This document shows positions 26,681-34,460 of a stretch of 64,000 bases of DNA, piece after piece. The notes under the pieces were generated by a model. It saw nothing but the letters and a program-made list of their open reading frames with translations, did no database searches and was not told where the DNA came from. A program made the position numbers and the translations under genes. This DNA is from JAAXHV01 sp965207165 (GTDB lineage Bacteria > Pseudomonadota > Gammaproteobacteria > Eutrophobiales > Eutrophobiaceae), in the NCBI GenBank assembly GCA_965207165.1, contig OZ242265.1, forward strand, positions 1,798,001 through 1,862,000. Direction: 5' to 3'. Numbering within the stretch: the stretch's first letter is position 1; each line of letters starts with the position of its first letter.

Positions 26681-27325
26681 CTAATCCATCGCAATCCGGA
26701 TGATCTGTTTTCTCATTTCCGTTTCAATACCTGCCTCGCTATCTTCGAGTTCGTTATCTGCTTCTTCCAGCATCAGCATCATACCTTCAATCATGGCGGC
26801 AATCATGGCTGCCCGTTGCTGTCTCACCCCGGGAGACAGCAGCGGGTTTAAGCCCGCAAGGTGTTCATTGAGTGATTTTATATGTGGCGCGTACATGTCA
26901 TTCAATAGTCTCTCGGTATGTGCGCCGGATGCGTCAAGCAAGGCCCAGAACTGGATAAAAAAACGCCTGGTCAACGGGTCCTTGATATCTTCGATGAGGT
27001 AATCGATTACTGCAAGGAACCTGGGATGCGGCTGCGTCGGCAACGTGGCAAACCGTTCCCTATACGTTTCAAGATAGGACTGGCTGTTGTAGTCGATCAG
27101 TTCCTTGATCAACTCTTCCCTGGTGCGGAAATAGTATTGCAGGTTGCTGAGATGCATGCCGGCTTCCCGTGCGACATTGCGTAGTGAAAATTGCGTATAA
27201 CCTTTATCGATCAATACGGTCCTGCAGGCTTCCATGATAGCGGAAATGCGTTTCCTGCCTTTAGCGCTGAGCGCAGTGTCTGTGCCAGTGGTGATCTGGT
27301 TGGAATTCTGACCTTGGGCGCGCAT
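26681..27325 (-). CDS. TetR/AcrR family transcriptional regulator
   Basis: A 214-residue repressor. The helix-turn-helix lies at about residues 42-65 (FSLRNVAREAGMHLSNLQYYFRTREELI), followed by an all-helical ligand domain. It is divergent from the second TonB receptor gene, and the 106-bp spacer contains a good promoter overlapped by an inverted repeat, so it probably represses the TonB receptor/spermidine-dehydrogenase-like operon. The ligand is unknown; polyamines are an inference from the downstream gene. Confidence 0.88.
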   Translation of the reverse strand: MRAQGQNSNQITTGTDTALSAKGRKRISAIMEACRTVLIDKGYTQFSLRNVAREAGMHLSNLQYYFRTREELIKELIDYNSQSYLETYRERFATLPTQPHPRFLAVIDYLIEDIKDPLTRRFFIQFWALLDASGAHTERLLNDMYAPHIKSLNEHLAGLNPLLSPGVRQQRAAMIAAMIEGMMLMLEEADNELEDSEAGIETEMRKQIIRIAMD

Positions 27326-27354
27326 TAAATGGTTGAAAAAAGGTTTGGTTCTAT

Positions 27355-27390
27355 ATAGTATTTGTCATACGACCAATTTTATACTATCAT
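27355..27390 (+). promoter_or_regulatory. Sigma-70 promoter with overlapping inverted repeat (TetR operator candidate)
   Basis: TTGTCA (27362-27367), a 17-nt spacer and TATCAT (27385-27390) point at the TonB receptor gene. An inverted repeat ATAGTAT (27355-27361) / ATACTAT (27381-27387) brackets the -35 and reaches the -10, the expected placement for a repressor site. Seen by eye; not tested. Confidence 0.55.
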
Positions 27391-27431
27391 ACTTGCGTAT
27401 TCATCTCTATATGACGATGGGGGCGATAAAA

Positions 27432-29684
27432 ATGTGCTTGATTAGCCGACTTTACCGATGGACATTCATCCCGGCGCTGTGCCTGGGTCTTATGGTTTCC
27501 GGACTTGCCAATGCGGCTGTCCTGGAAGAAATTATTGTGACCGCGCAAAAGCGCGAACAGAACCTGCAGGACGTGGGTATTTCGGTCACCGCATTCAGTG
27601 GCCAGCAACTGGACAACCTGGGGGCTACCAATACCACGGATATCACGCAGCAGGCACCAGGCTTGCAGTTATTCACGTACACGCCTTCCATTATTGTCTT
27701 CAATATCCGCGGCGTGTCACAAAACAACTTCATTGACACGCTGGAAGCACCCGTGGCCGTGAACTTTGATAATGCCTACGTAGCCTCGATGAACGGCATC
27801 GGCCAGCAGATGTTTGACATGGACCGGGTGGAAGTATTGCGCGGCCCCCAGGGGACCCTGTTCGGACGCAATGCAACGGGTGGCGTAATTCAATATTTCA
27901 CCAACGCGCCGGATGAAGAAGAAGCCAACGGTTATATCAAGGCCGGCGCGGCTGAATACGAGAACTTTTTTGTCGAAGGCGCCGTGGGCGGCGCCCTGGC
28001 GCCCAACCTGCGCGGCCGTTTTGCGGGCCGCTGGGAACAGGCAGACGGTTACACGGAATCCGTAACGCCGGGGGTACGCGACACCAACGGCAAGGACGGT
28101 TTCGCGCTGCGGGGCGCCCTGCAGATGGACGTTACTGAGGACCTGCTGGTGGACCTCAAGGTCTATTACTCGGAGGACAACGATGCCCCCACCGGCGGCT
28201 ATGTTGCTTACGCCTCCAAGGCGGACCGGGAAACCGGTTACAGCGCCACCCCGGAGGCCTCCCCCATTACCGGTGACGTCCACAAGCACGCCAACGGTAT
28301 CGAGGGCAGCCTGGACCGGGAGGTCACCTCGGTTACCGGCCAGATTACCTGGGACCTGAATGAGCATCTCCAGGTGGTCTCCGTCACCAATTACATGGAT
28401 ATCTTCAAGGATTACTACGAAGACGCCGGAGGGGGTTATATCCCGAATTTCCCCTACAATCCCGTTGCAGATACCGAACAGATAACCCAGGAACTGCGCC
28501 TGAGTGGAGACTATGACCGGTTCCGCTGGCAACTGGGCGGCTATTATATGGACCTGGAAATCATCGGCATGGACTTCGTCAGCGGCGAGTTTGTCAGCGC
28601 TTTGCCTGACGGGCAGCTCAATGCGGACTGGAACCTTGACTCGGAAAACTGGTCGGTCTTCGGACAGGTTGAAGTGGACCTGAGTGAGCAGGTCACCCTG
28701 ATCGGCGGCGTGCGCTACTCCATGGACGACAAGAAATACTCATTGGTCAACAGCGCCGCAGGTGGAGGCGCCTGGCTCGGGCCGGACTTCTACGTCGCGC
28801 CGGGTGAGGTATTTTTCAACACCGCCTGGGTCCCCTCGGACTTTACCGAGATTGACTATGATGACTGGGCCGCGCGCGCGCAACTGGACTGGAAACCCAA
28901 CGATGACTTGCTGGTTTATGCCGCGTTCAACCGGGGCATCAAGGGCGGTAACTTCACGACTTTTTTCAGCACTCTCGAAAACCTGCAGCACAAGGAGGAG
29001 ATCCTCTATTCCTATGAAATCGGCTTCAAGAGCACCTTCCCGGAGCAAGCAATGCGCCTTAATGCCACCGGTTTCTATTACGATTACAAGAATTACCAGG
29101 CATTCGGCCTGATAGCCGCGTTCCCGGAAATCCGCAATACCGATGCCGAAGCCTATGGAGGCGAAATAGAACTGGCCTGGTCCCCGGCCGAACGGCTTGA
29201 CCTGGTGGCGGGTATCTCGTTCATCGACTCGGAGATTGACGAGGTCCCCACGGTGCAGGATTTCTTCGGGATCGTGCTGCCGTTGCAACACATAGAGAAT
29301 AACGAACTGCCCAACGCACCGTCGTTCAGCATCAACTTCCTGGCGCGCCATACCTGGCCGTTCGCGGGCGGCGAACTGGCGTTCCAGGTTGACGGCAACT
29401 ACAATGACGATCAATACCTGGACGTATTCAATTCGGCAGCTTCCAGGGAAGAAGCGTATTTCATCGGCAATCTCCGCCTTACCTACATCACAGGAGATGA
29501 TAAATGGGAACTGGGTGCGTTCGTCAGGAACTTCACGGACACCAAGCACCGTTTATACTTGCTGGACCTCGCTGCAGGTGACTTGTTCGTTCCGCCGGAT
29601 GTGCCCCCCACTGGCGACGGTATTATTGAACAGGTCTATGGTCCGCCGCGCTGGGCGGGAGGTTTTATTTCTTACCGTTTCTAA
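27432..29684 (+). CDS. TonB-dependent outer-membrane receptor
   Basis: About 750 residues from ATG 27432. The frame is open from 27333 and an ATG at 27411 is possible, but only the later starts fit the promoter at 27362-27390. A signal peptide (WTFIPALCLGLMVSGLANA) is followed by TonB box EEIIVTAQKREQN and plug motif VEVLRGPQGTLFGRNATGGVIQY. The barrel ends in aromatic RF. It precedes the flavoprotein gene by 45 bp in the same direction, suggesting uptake of the substrate of that oxidoreductase. It is only distantly similar to the receptor at 22827-25166. Confidence 0.92.
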   Translation: MCLISRLYRWTFIPALCLGLMVSGLANAAVLEEIIVTAQKREQNLQDVGISVTAFSGQQLDNLGATNTTDITQQAPGLQLFTYTPSIIVFNIRGVSQNNFIDTLEAPVAVNFDNAYVASMNGIGQQMFDMDRVEVLRGPQGTLFGRNATGGVIQYFTNAPDEEEANGYIKAGAAEYENFFVEGAVGGALAPNLRGRFAGRWEQADGYTESVTPGVRDTNGKDGFALRGALQMDVTEDLLVDLKVYYSEDNDAPTGGYVAYASKADRETGYSATPEASPITGDVHKHANGIEGSLDREVTSVTGQITWDLNEHLQVVSVTNYMDIFKDYYEDAGGGYIPNFPYNPVADTEQITQELRLSGDYDRFRWQLGGYYMDLEIIGMDFVSGEFVSALPDGQLNADWNLDSENWSVFGQVEVDLSEQVTLIGGVRYSMDDKKYSLVNSAAGGGAWLGPDFYVAPGEVFFNTAWVPSDFTEIDYDDWAARAQLDWKPNDDLLVYAAFNRGIKGGNFTTFFSTLENLQHKEEILYSYEIGFKSTFPEQAMRLNATGFYYDYKNYQAFGLIAAFPEIRNTDAEAYGGEIELAWSPAERLDLVAGISFIDSEIDEVPTVQDFFGIVLPLQHIENNELPNAPSFSINFLARHTWPFAGGELAFQVDGNYNDDQYLDVFNSAASREEAYFIGNLRLTYITGDDKWELGAFVRNFTDTKHRLYLLDLAAGDLFVPPDVPPTGDGIIEQVYGPPRWAGGFISYRF

Positions 29685-29729
29685 TTCAACTGGTGACAAC
29701 AACCAATCCCGGTTTCCGAGGGTAATGGC

Positions 29730-31688
29730 GTGACAAAACAGAAGAGCAGTGCCAGCGAAGACAAGTTACTGGGTTTTGATTCAGACATCACCCGCCGGGA
29801 TTTTATCGGCAGCACATTAATCGGCGCCGGCGCCGGCTTGTTGTACGCCAATGCGCCTGGCCTGATGCGCAGCGCAAACGCGCAGACGCTGCCTGTTCCC
29901 CTGACCGGCGTAGGTCCCGACTGGACCGGCCCGGGCGGTATCGGCGATTACAAGGATGCCAACGGCAATACCCACCAGGTAATCAACGACGGCCACGGCA
30001 TCCGCAACGGCACATTCGAAAAAGCCTTCAAGGATGCGGTTGATTCAGGCGAAGTCTATGACCTGGTCGTAGTCGGCGGCGGCTTTTCCGGCCTCTCAGC
30101 CGCCTACCGTTACCACGAGGACAGACCGGATGCACCGGTCTTGATCCTGGACAACCATGCCATGTTCGGCGGCGAGGCCAAACAGAACGAATTCGAAGTG
30201 GACGGGGTCCATCTATGGGCGCCACAGGGTTCCAACGGCAGCGTATTCCCGCCGAACCGCACCAAGCCCATCGGCTGGCATCATGATTACTGGGACAAGC
30301 TGGGCTTGCCGCAGGATTTCAAATACCAGGCTGCGACAGGCCTGGAAAAGGATCTTAATATCCCCAGGGATGTCTACAGCCCCATGCACATCGCCTGGGA
30401 ACATGCGGACCTGGCCCACTACCATGAAAACCACGGCATGGTGATGAACCCCTGGAACACCGGTTTCAGGGATGCGCCCATGAGCGACAACCTGAAGCGC
30501 GAGATGTTGCAGATGGAGCTTTACAAGGATGTGCCGTACCGGAAAGATGACTGGCACCACTGGCTGGACACCCTGACCTACGAGGAGTTCCTCACCCGGC
30601 ACGTCGGTGTTTCAAAAGACGTGACGCCTTATCTCAACCCGCAGACCGCGGCCATGGGTTGCGGACTGGGCGCGGACGTCATTTCCGCGTATTCGGCCTA
30701 CGAGTTTGTCCAACCGGGCGTGATTACCTACAAGCGCCATGCCGGACTGGAAGACCCGTCCGACTACGTTTACCTGGCCAGCTTTCCCGGCGGCAACACG
30801 GGTATCGCCCGCCATTTCGTCAAGGCCATGATCCCGGCTGCCATCGAGGGGGATAACTCCCTGTCGGCAGTGCTGTTCAACAATATCAACTGGCAGGAAC
30901 TGGACCGGGCCGGCCAGCCGACGCGCATGCGCCTGTCGGCTACCGTTGCCGGCGTGATGCACGATGGTTCGCCGAATTCCGCCAAGAGCGTATCGGTGAT
31001 CTATTACCGGGACGGCAAACTCCACAAGGTCAGGGCGAAAAACGTCGTCATGGCCAGCGGTCAGTGGGTGAACCGGCTCGTCTGCAAGGACCTGCCGCCG
31101 GAATACCAGGACGCCATGGCCACGTTCCACCATGCGCCCATGCATACCGTGAACGTGGCGCTGCGCAACTGGAAGTTCCTGGAAAAACTGGGGGCGACTG
31201 CAGTACGCTGGTTCGAGGGATACGGCTGGTTCTTCAGCCTGCGCCGGCAGATGATCATCGACGGCAAGGAACCCATGCCCCTGGACCCGTCCAAGCCGAC
31301 CGTGCTCACCATGTACAACTCGTTCTGCAACCCGGGCATCCCCATGCCGCAGCAGGCCACCACGGCCCGCATGCAATTGTTTGGCCTGCCTTATGCAGAC
31401 GTTGAACGCGGAGTTCGGGAACAGTTCACAAAGATGTTTTCACCCTACGGTTTCGATGCCAAACGCGATATCGCCGGCATTGTCTCGAACCGCTGGGGGC
31501 ATGCCTACGTGGTGTCACCGCCCGGGTTTTATTTCGGCAAACACGGCGAACCCTCAGCCAGCGACGTTATCCGCGAACCGCACGGCCGCATTAGCTTCGG
31601 CCATTCCGAACTGACCGGCGCCCAGCTCTGGGGCACGGCCGCGGAGGAAGGCGCACGCGCAGCCAGCCAGGCTCTGGATATGACGTAG
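29730..31688 (+). CDS. Tat-exported FAD oxidoreductase, spermidine dehydrogenase-like
   Basis: A 652-residue protein starting with GTG 29730, preceded by GAGGG at 29718-29722. Residues 23-50 are a twin-arginine signal (TRRDFIGSTLIGAGAG), predicting folded export to the periplasm. The FAD motif YDLVVVGGGFSGLSAAYRYH lies near residue 110, followed by LILDNHAMFGGEAKQNEF as in SpdH-type spermidine dehydrogenases. SpdH cleaves spermidine to an aminoaldehyde and a diamine. Polyamine oxidation is therefore the best guess, supported by the neighbouring omega-aminotransferase gene, but the substrate pocket was not examined. Confidence 0.75.
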   Translation: MTKQKSSASEDKLLGFDSDITRRDFIGSTLIGAGAGLLYANAPGLMRSANAQTLPVPLTGVGPDWTGPGGIGDYKDANGNTHQVINDGHGIRNGTFEKAFKDAVDSGEVYDLVVVGGGFSGLSAAYRYHEDRPDAPVLILDNHAMFGGEAKQNEFEVDGVHLWAPQGSNGSVFPPNRTKPIGWHHDYWDKLGLPQDFKYQAATGLEKDLNIPRDVYSPMHIAWEHADLAHYHENHGMVMNPWNTGFRDAPMSDNLKREMLQMELYKDVPYRKDDWHHWLDTLTYEEFLTRHVGVSKDVTPYLNPQTAAMGCGLGADVISAYSAYEFVQPGVITYKRHAGLEDPSDYVYLASFPGGNTGIARHFVKAMIPAAIEGDNSLSAVLFNNINWQELDRAGQPTRMRLSATVAGVMHDGSPNSAKSVSVIYYRDGKLHKVRAKNVVMASGQWVNRLVCKDLPPEYQDAMATFHHAPMHTVNVALRNWKFLEKLGATAVRWFEGYGWFFSLRRQMIIDGKEPMPLDPSKPTVLTMYNSFCNPGIPMPQQATTARMQLFGLPYADVERGVREQFTKMFSPYGFDAKRDIAGIVSNRWGHAYVVSPPGFYFGKHGEPSASDVIREPHGRISFGHSELTGAQLWGTAAEEGARAASQALDMT

Positions 31689-31690
31689 TT

Positions 31691-31730
31691 AATTGCGAAT
31701 TAGGAATTCGTAATTCCTAATTCGTAATTG
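31691..31730. repeat. Heptanucleotide AATTCGT/AATTCCT array at a gene end
   Basis: Degenerate copies of the 7-bp unit found at 17134 and 21205. The array encodes the last four residues and the stop of the convergent aminotransferase gene, whose C-terminus therefore reads TITN from repeat sequence. Confidence 0.75.
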
Positions 31731-33060
31731 TATTTATCACCTTGCGCACCGTGTCGAAGGTCTGCTCCAACAGATCCGGCGTGAATGTCAAAAATGGTGA
31801 GAACGCCAGGGTATCCATGCCGTGGCGCACCATCAGTCCCTGTTCAAAACATTTGATATGGGCCTCCATTCCCCGGGCGCCCGGCGCGCCGGGGCGCGGG
31901 GCCAGTTCGATGGCGCCCATCAGGCCGAAATTACGTATATCTATGACGTGGGGAGCGTCCCGCAAGTCATGCAGCGCGGACTCGAATATTGGCTCAAGCT
32001 CTCTCACCCTGGCGCCGATATCTTCCTCGATATAAATGTCCAGTGCGGCAAGGCCTGCGGCGGCGGCGACCGGATGGCCTGAATAGGTATAGCCGTGGAA
32101 AAACTCGATGGCGTAATCGGGGCCGTTCATGAAACTCTGGTAAATCTCCCGGCTGACAAGCACCGCACCCATGGGAATGACACCGTTGGTGATCCCCTTG
32201 GCCGTGGTGATGATGTCCGGCATTACGCCGAAACGCTGGCAGCCGAACGGCATGCCGATGCGGTGAAACGCGGTAATCACCTCATCGAAGATCAATAGTA
32301 TGCCGTGCCGGGTGCAAATTTCCCGCAGGCGTTCCAGGTAACCCAGGGGAGGAACCAGCACGCCGGCAGACCCGGATACCGGTTCAACGATCACTGCAGC
32401 GATATTCTGCGCGTCATGCAACGCGACAAGGCGTTCCAGTTCATCGGCCAGGTGCCGTCCCCATGCGGGTTGCCCTTTGCTGAAGGCGTTATGTTCCAGG
32501 TTAAGGACGTGCGGCAGGTGGTCCACGTTTGGCAGCATGGCATTGCCGAACATCTTCCGGTTTCCCGGAATACCGCCCACCGACATCCCGCCGAAGTTGA
32601 CGCCATGATAGCCCCTTTCGCGGCCGATCAGCTTAATCCGGGTTCCCTCGCCCCGCACCCGGTGCCAGCCCAGCGCTATCTTCAATGCGGTATCGACAGA
32701 CTCCGAACCGGAATTGGTGAAGAACACGTGGTCAAACCCGTCAGGGGCGAAATCGATGACCTTCTCCGCCAGTTCGAAGGCGCCGGGATGGCCCACCTGA
32801 AAAGCCGCGGCGTAATCCAGTTTCGCAACCTGGTCCTGCACCGCCTTGACGATCCTGGGATGACAGTGTCCCAGGCCGGTGCTCCACAGGCCGGAGAAAG
32901 AGTCCAGGATGGTCCGCCCTTCCCGGGTCTTGTAATAAAACCCCTGCGCGGACTCGATGATACGGGGGGTGTTCTTGAAGGCGCGGTTCGCGGTATATGG
33001 TAACCAGTATGGTTCCAGGTTCAATTCATTGCCGACAACCGGCTTCGCAATATCATCCAT
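31717..33060 (-). CDS. Class III (omega-amino acid) aminotransferase
   Basis: A 447-residue PLP enzyme started at ATG 33060. The frame runs to 33177, but the added 39 residues cover the promoter region and are unlikely to be translated. Fold-type I class III hallmarks are TNSGSESVDTALKIALGWH, YHGVNFGGMS, LLIFDEVITAFHRIG with the PLP Asp, and TTAKGITNG with the Schiff-base Lys. Closest by motif are beta-alanine/omega-amino acid:pyruvate aminotransferases. It could process amino products of polyamine oxidation. The C-terminal residues come from a heptamer repeat. It is convergent with the flavoprotein gene and divergent from the Rieske oxygenase gene. Confidence 0.88.
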   Translation of the reverse strand: MDDIAKPVVGNELNLEPYWLPYTANRAFKNTPRIIESAQGFYYKTREGRTILDSFSGLWSTGLGHCHPRIVKAVQDQVAKLDYAAAFQVGHPGAFELAEKVIDFAPDGFDHVFFTNSGSESVDTALKIALGWHRVRGEGTRIKLIGRERGYHGVNFGGMSVGGIPGNRKMFGNAMLPNVDHLPHVLNLEHNAFSKGQPAWGRHLADELERLVALHDAQNIAAVIVEPVSGSAGVLVPPLGYLERLREICTRHGILLIFDEVITAFHRIGMPFGCQRFGVMPDIITTAKGITNGVIPMGAVLVSREIYQSFMNGPDYAIEFFHGYTYSGHPVAAAAGLAALDIYIEEDIGARVRELEPIFESALHDLRDAPHVIDIRNFGLMGAIELAPRPGAPGARGMEAHIKCFEQGLMVRHGMDTLAFSPFLTFTPDLLEQTFDTVRKVINTITN

Positions 33061-33109
33061 CGGACTATTTAACCAGAAAAAAGCAATAAAAAGGTAGCTC
33101 TTGACCCAA

Positions 33110-33159
33110 AGAATACAGACACGGGCATGGATTGACAATACAATGTTCCCTGGTAGAAA
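33110..33159. promoter_or_regulatory. Divergent promoters sharing one -35 region
   Basis: Plus strand: TTGACA (33132-33137), 16 nt, TAGAAA (33154-33159), toward the Rieske oxygenase gene at 33191. Minus strand: TTGTCA (33138-33133), 17 nt, TATTCT (33115-33110), toward the aminotransferase gene at 33060. The two -35 hexamers occupy the same seven bases, so the two RNA polymerase sites should compete. Confidence 0.6.
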
Positions 33160-33190
33160 TTTATCCTTATTCGACACGTTTTAAGGTTGG

Positions 33191-34441
33191 ATGAACATGA
33201 GCGCAGTTATCAAGACCGATATCGACCGAATGATTGCCGGCTACCGCGACGGTTATTCCCTGGAACAGCCGTTTTACCTGTCGCCGGACATCTTCGCCCA
33301 GGACATGGAACGCCTGCTTTTCCGTAGATGGCTCCTGGTCGACCATGAATCACGCATACCCAACAAGGGCGACTACTTCCTGTTTGACATAGCGAATGAG
33401 TCCATCATCATTATTCGTGAGTCCGAAAACAGGGTTAATGCTTTTTTCAACGTTTGCCGGCACCGCGGCTCGCGGGTATGCCTGGAACAACAGGGAAATA
33501 AAAGGTTGCTCACCTGCCCCTATCACGCCTGGACCTACGACCTGAAGGGAGAATTGCGGCCGCCGCAGTTGATGCCGGCCGGTTTTGACAGGTCGCAACA
33601 CAACCTGCATAAATGCCACGTGACCGTCTTCCACGGCTTGATTTTTGTATGTTTGTCTGAGGATACCCCGCCTGATTTTGCCGAGGAATACGCACCTTTC
33701 GATGAAATGCTGGGCTTCCATGGCTTCAAGGACGCGAAGATCGCGGTAAAGCGTGATTACCCGAACCGCTGCAACTGGAAGCTCGTTGTGGAAAACTTTC
33801 TCGAATGCTACCACTGCGCCCTGGCGCACCCGGAATATTGCAGCGTGCATCCCCCGGACCAGTTGCTGGCGCTTGGAGCGGGTCCCGGTTCCGGGCCCGA
33901 GGAAGCCATGGCAAAATATCAGCCGATTTTGGACGAATGGATGGAAAAAACACTGGCCATGGGCCATCCCGTACCTGAATTCGAGCGGGATGAGAATTCC
34001 ATCGATTTTGCCCAGTTATCAAGATTGCCCATCAATGACCGGAATTTTGCCTCGGAGACCAGGGACGGCAACCCCGGCTGCAAAAAACTGATGGGGAAAT
34101 TCAGGGAATACGACCATGGCGAGACCGCTTTCGTTTTCAACCCGACCAATTACATACTGGCGTTCAATGATTTTGCGCTGATGGTGCGCTTCACCCCCCG
34201 TGACGCCGTCAATACCGATGTGCAGTTCAGTTGGCTGGTACACAACGATGCCGCGGAAGGCGTTGATTATGATGCGGATAATCTCATCTGGGTCTGGGAT
34301 GAAACGACAAAGCAGGACAAGAAAATTACCGAAGACAATAATGCGGGGGTGCAATCAAGCCGTTACCGGCCGGGCCCCTATTCCACGCAAGAGGTAAAGG
34401 TTGCGGCTTTTATCCGCTGGTATTTGAACAGTATCCGTTAG
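33191..34441 (+). CDS. Rieske oxygenase alpha subunit, glycine betaine/quaternary amine type (GbcA-like)
   Basis: A 416-residue oxygenase; ATG 33191 has AAGG upstream and a second ATG follows at 33197. Rieske ligands are C89/H91 (CRHRGSRVC) and C109/H112 (CPYHAW). The mononuclear iron motif is NWKLVVENFLECYHCALAHPEY with H208 and H213. The residue bridging the two centres is Glu205, as in CntA, not the Asp of aromatic-ring dioxygenases. The N-terminus (QPFYLSPDIFAQDMERLLFRRWLLVDH) and the YRPGPYS end resemble GbcA. N-demethylation of glycine betaine or another quaternary amine is likely. No reductase (GbcB/CntB) gene is in the window. Confidence 0.82.
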   Translation: MNMSAVIKTDIDRMIAGYRDGYSLEQPFYLSPDIFAQDMERLLFRRWLLVDHESRIPNKGDYFLFDIANESIIIIRESENRVNAFFNVCRHRGSRVCLEQQGNKRLLTCPYHAWTYDLKGELRPPQLMPAGFDRSQHNLHKCHVTVFHGLIFVCLSEDTPPDFAEEYAPFDEMLGFHGFKDAKIAVKRDYPNRCNWKLVVENFLECYHCALAHPEYCSVHPPDQLLALGAGPGSGPEEAMAKYQPILDEWMEKTLAMGHPVPEFERDENSIDFAQLSRLPINDRNFASETRDGNPGCKKLMGKFREYDHGETAFVFNPTNYILAFNDFALMVRFTPRDAVNTDVQFSWLVHNDAAEGVDYDADNLIWVWDETTKQDKKITEDNNAGVQSSRYRPGPYSTQEVKVAAFIRWYLNSIR

Positions 34442-34460
34442 CTTTCAGCTACGGCAGAAC

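Noticed and set aside
33061..33177. 39-residue N-terminal extension of the aminotransferase
   Set aside because: It spans the divergent promoter pair and has a hydrophobic composition unlike class III aminotransferases.
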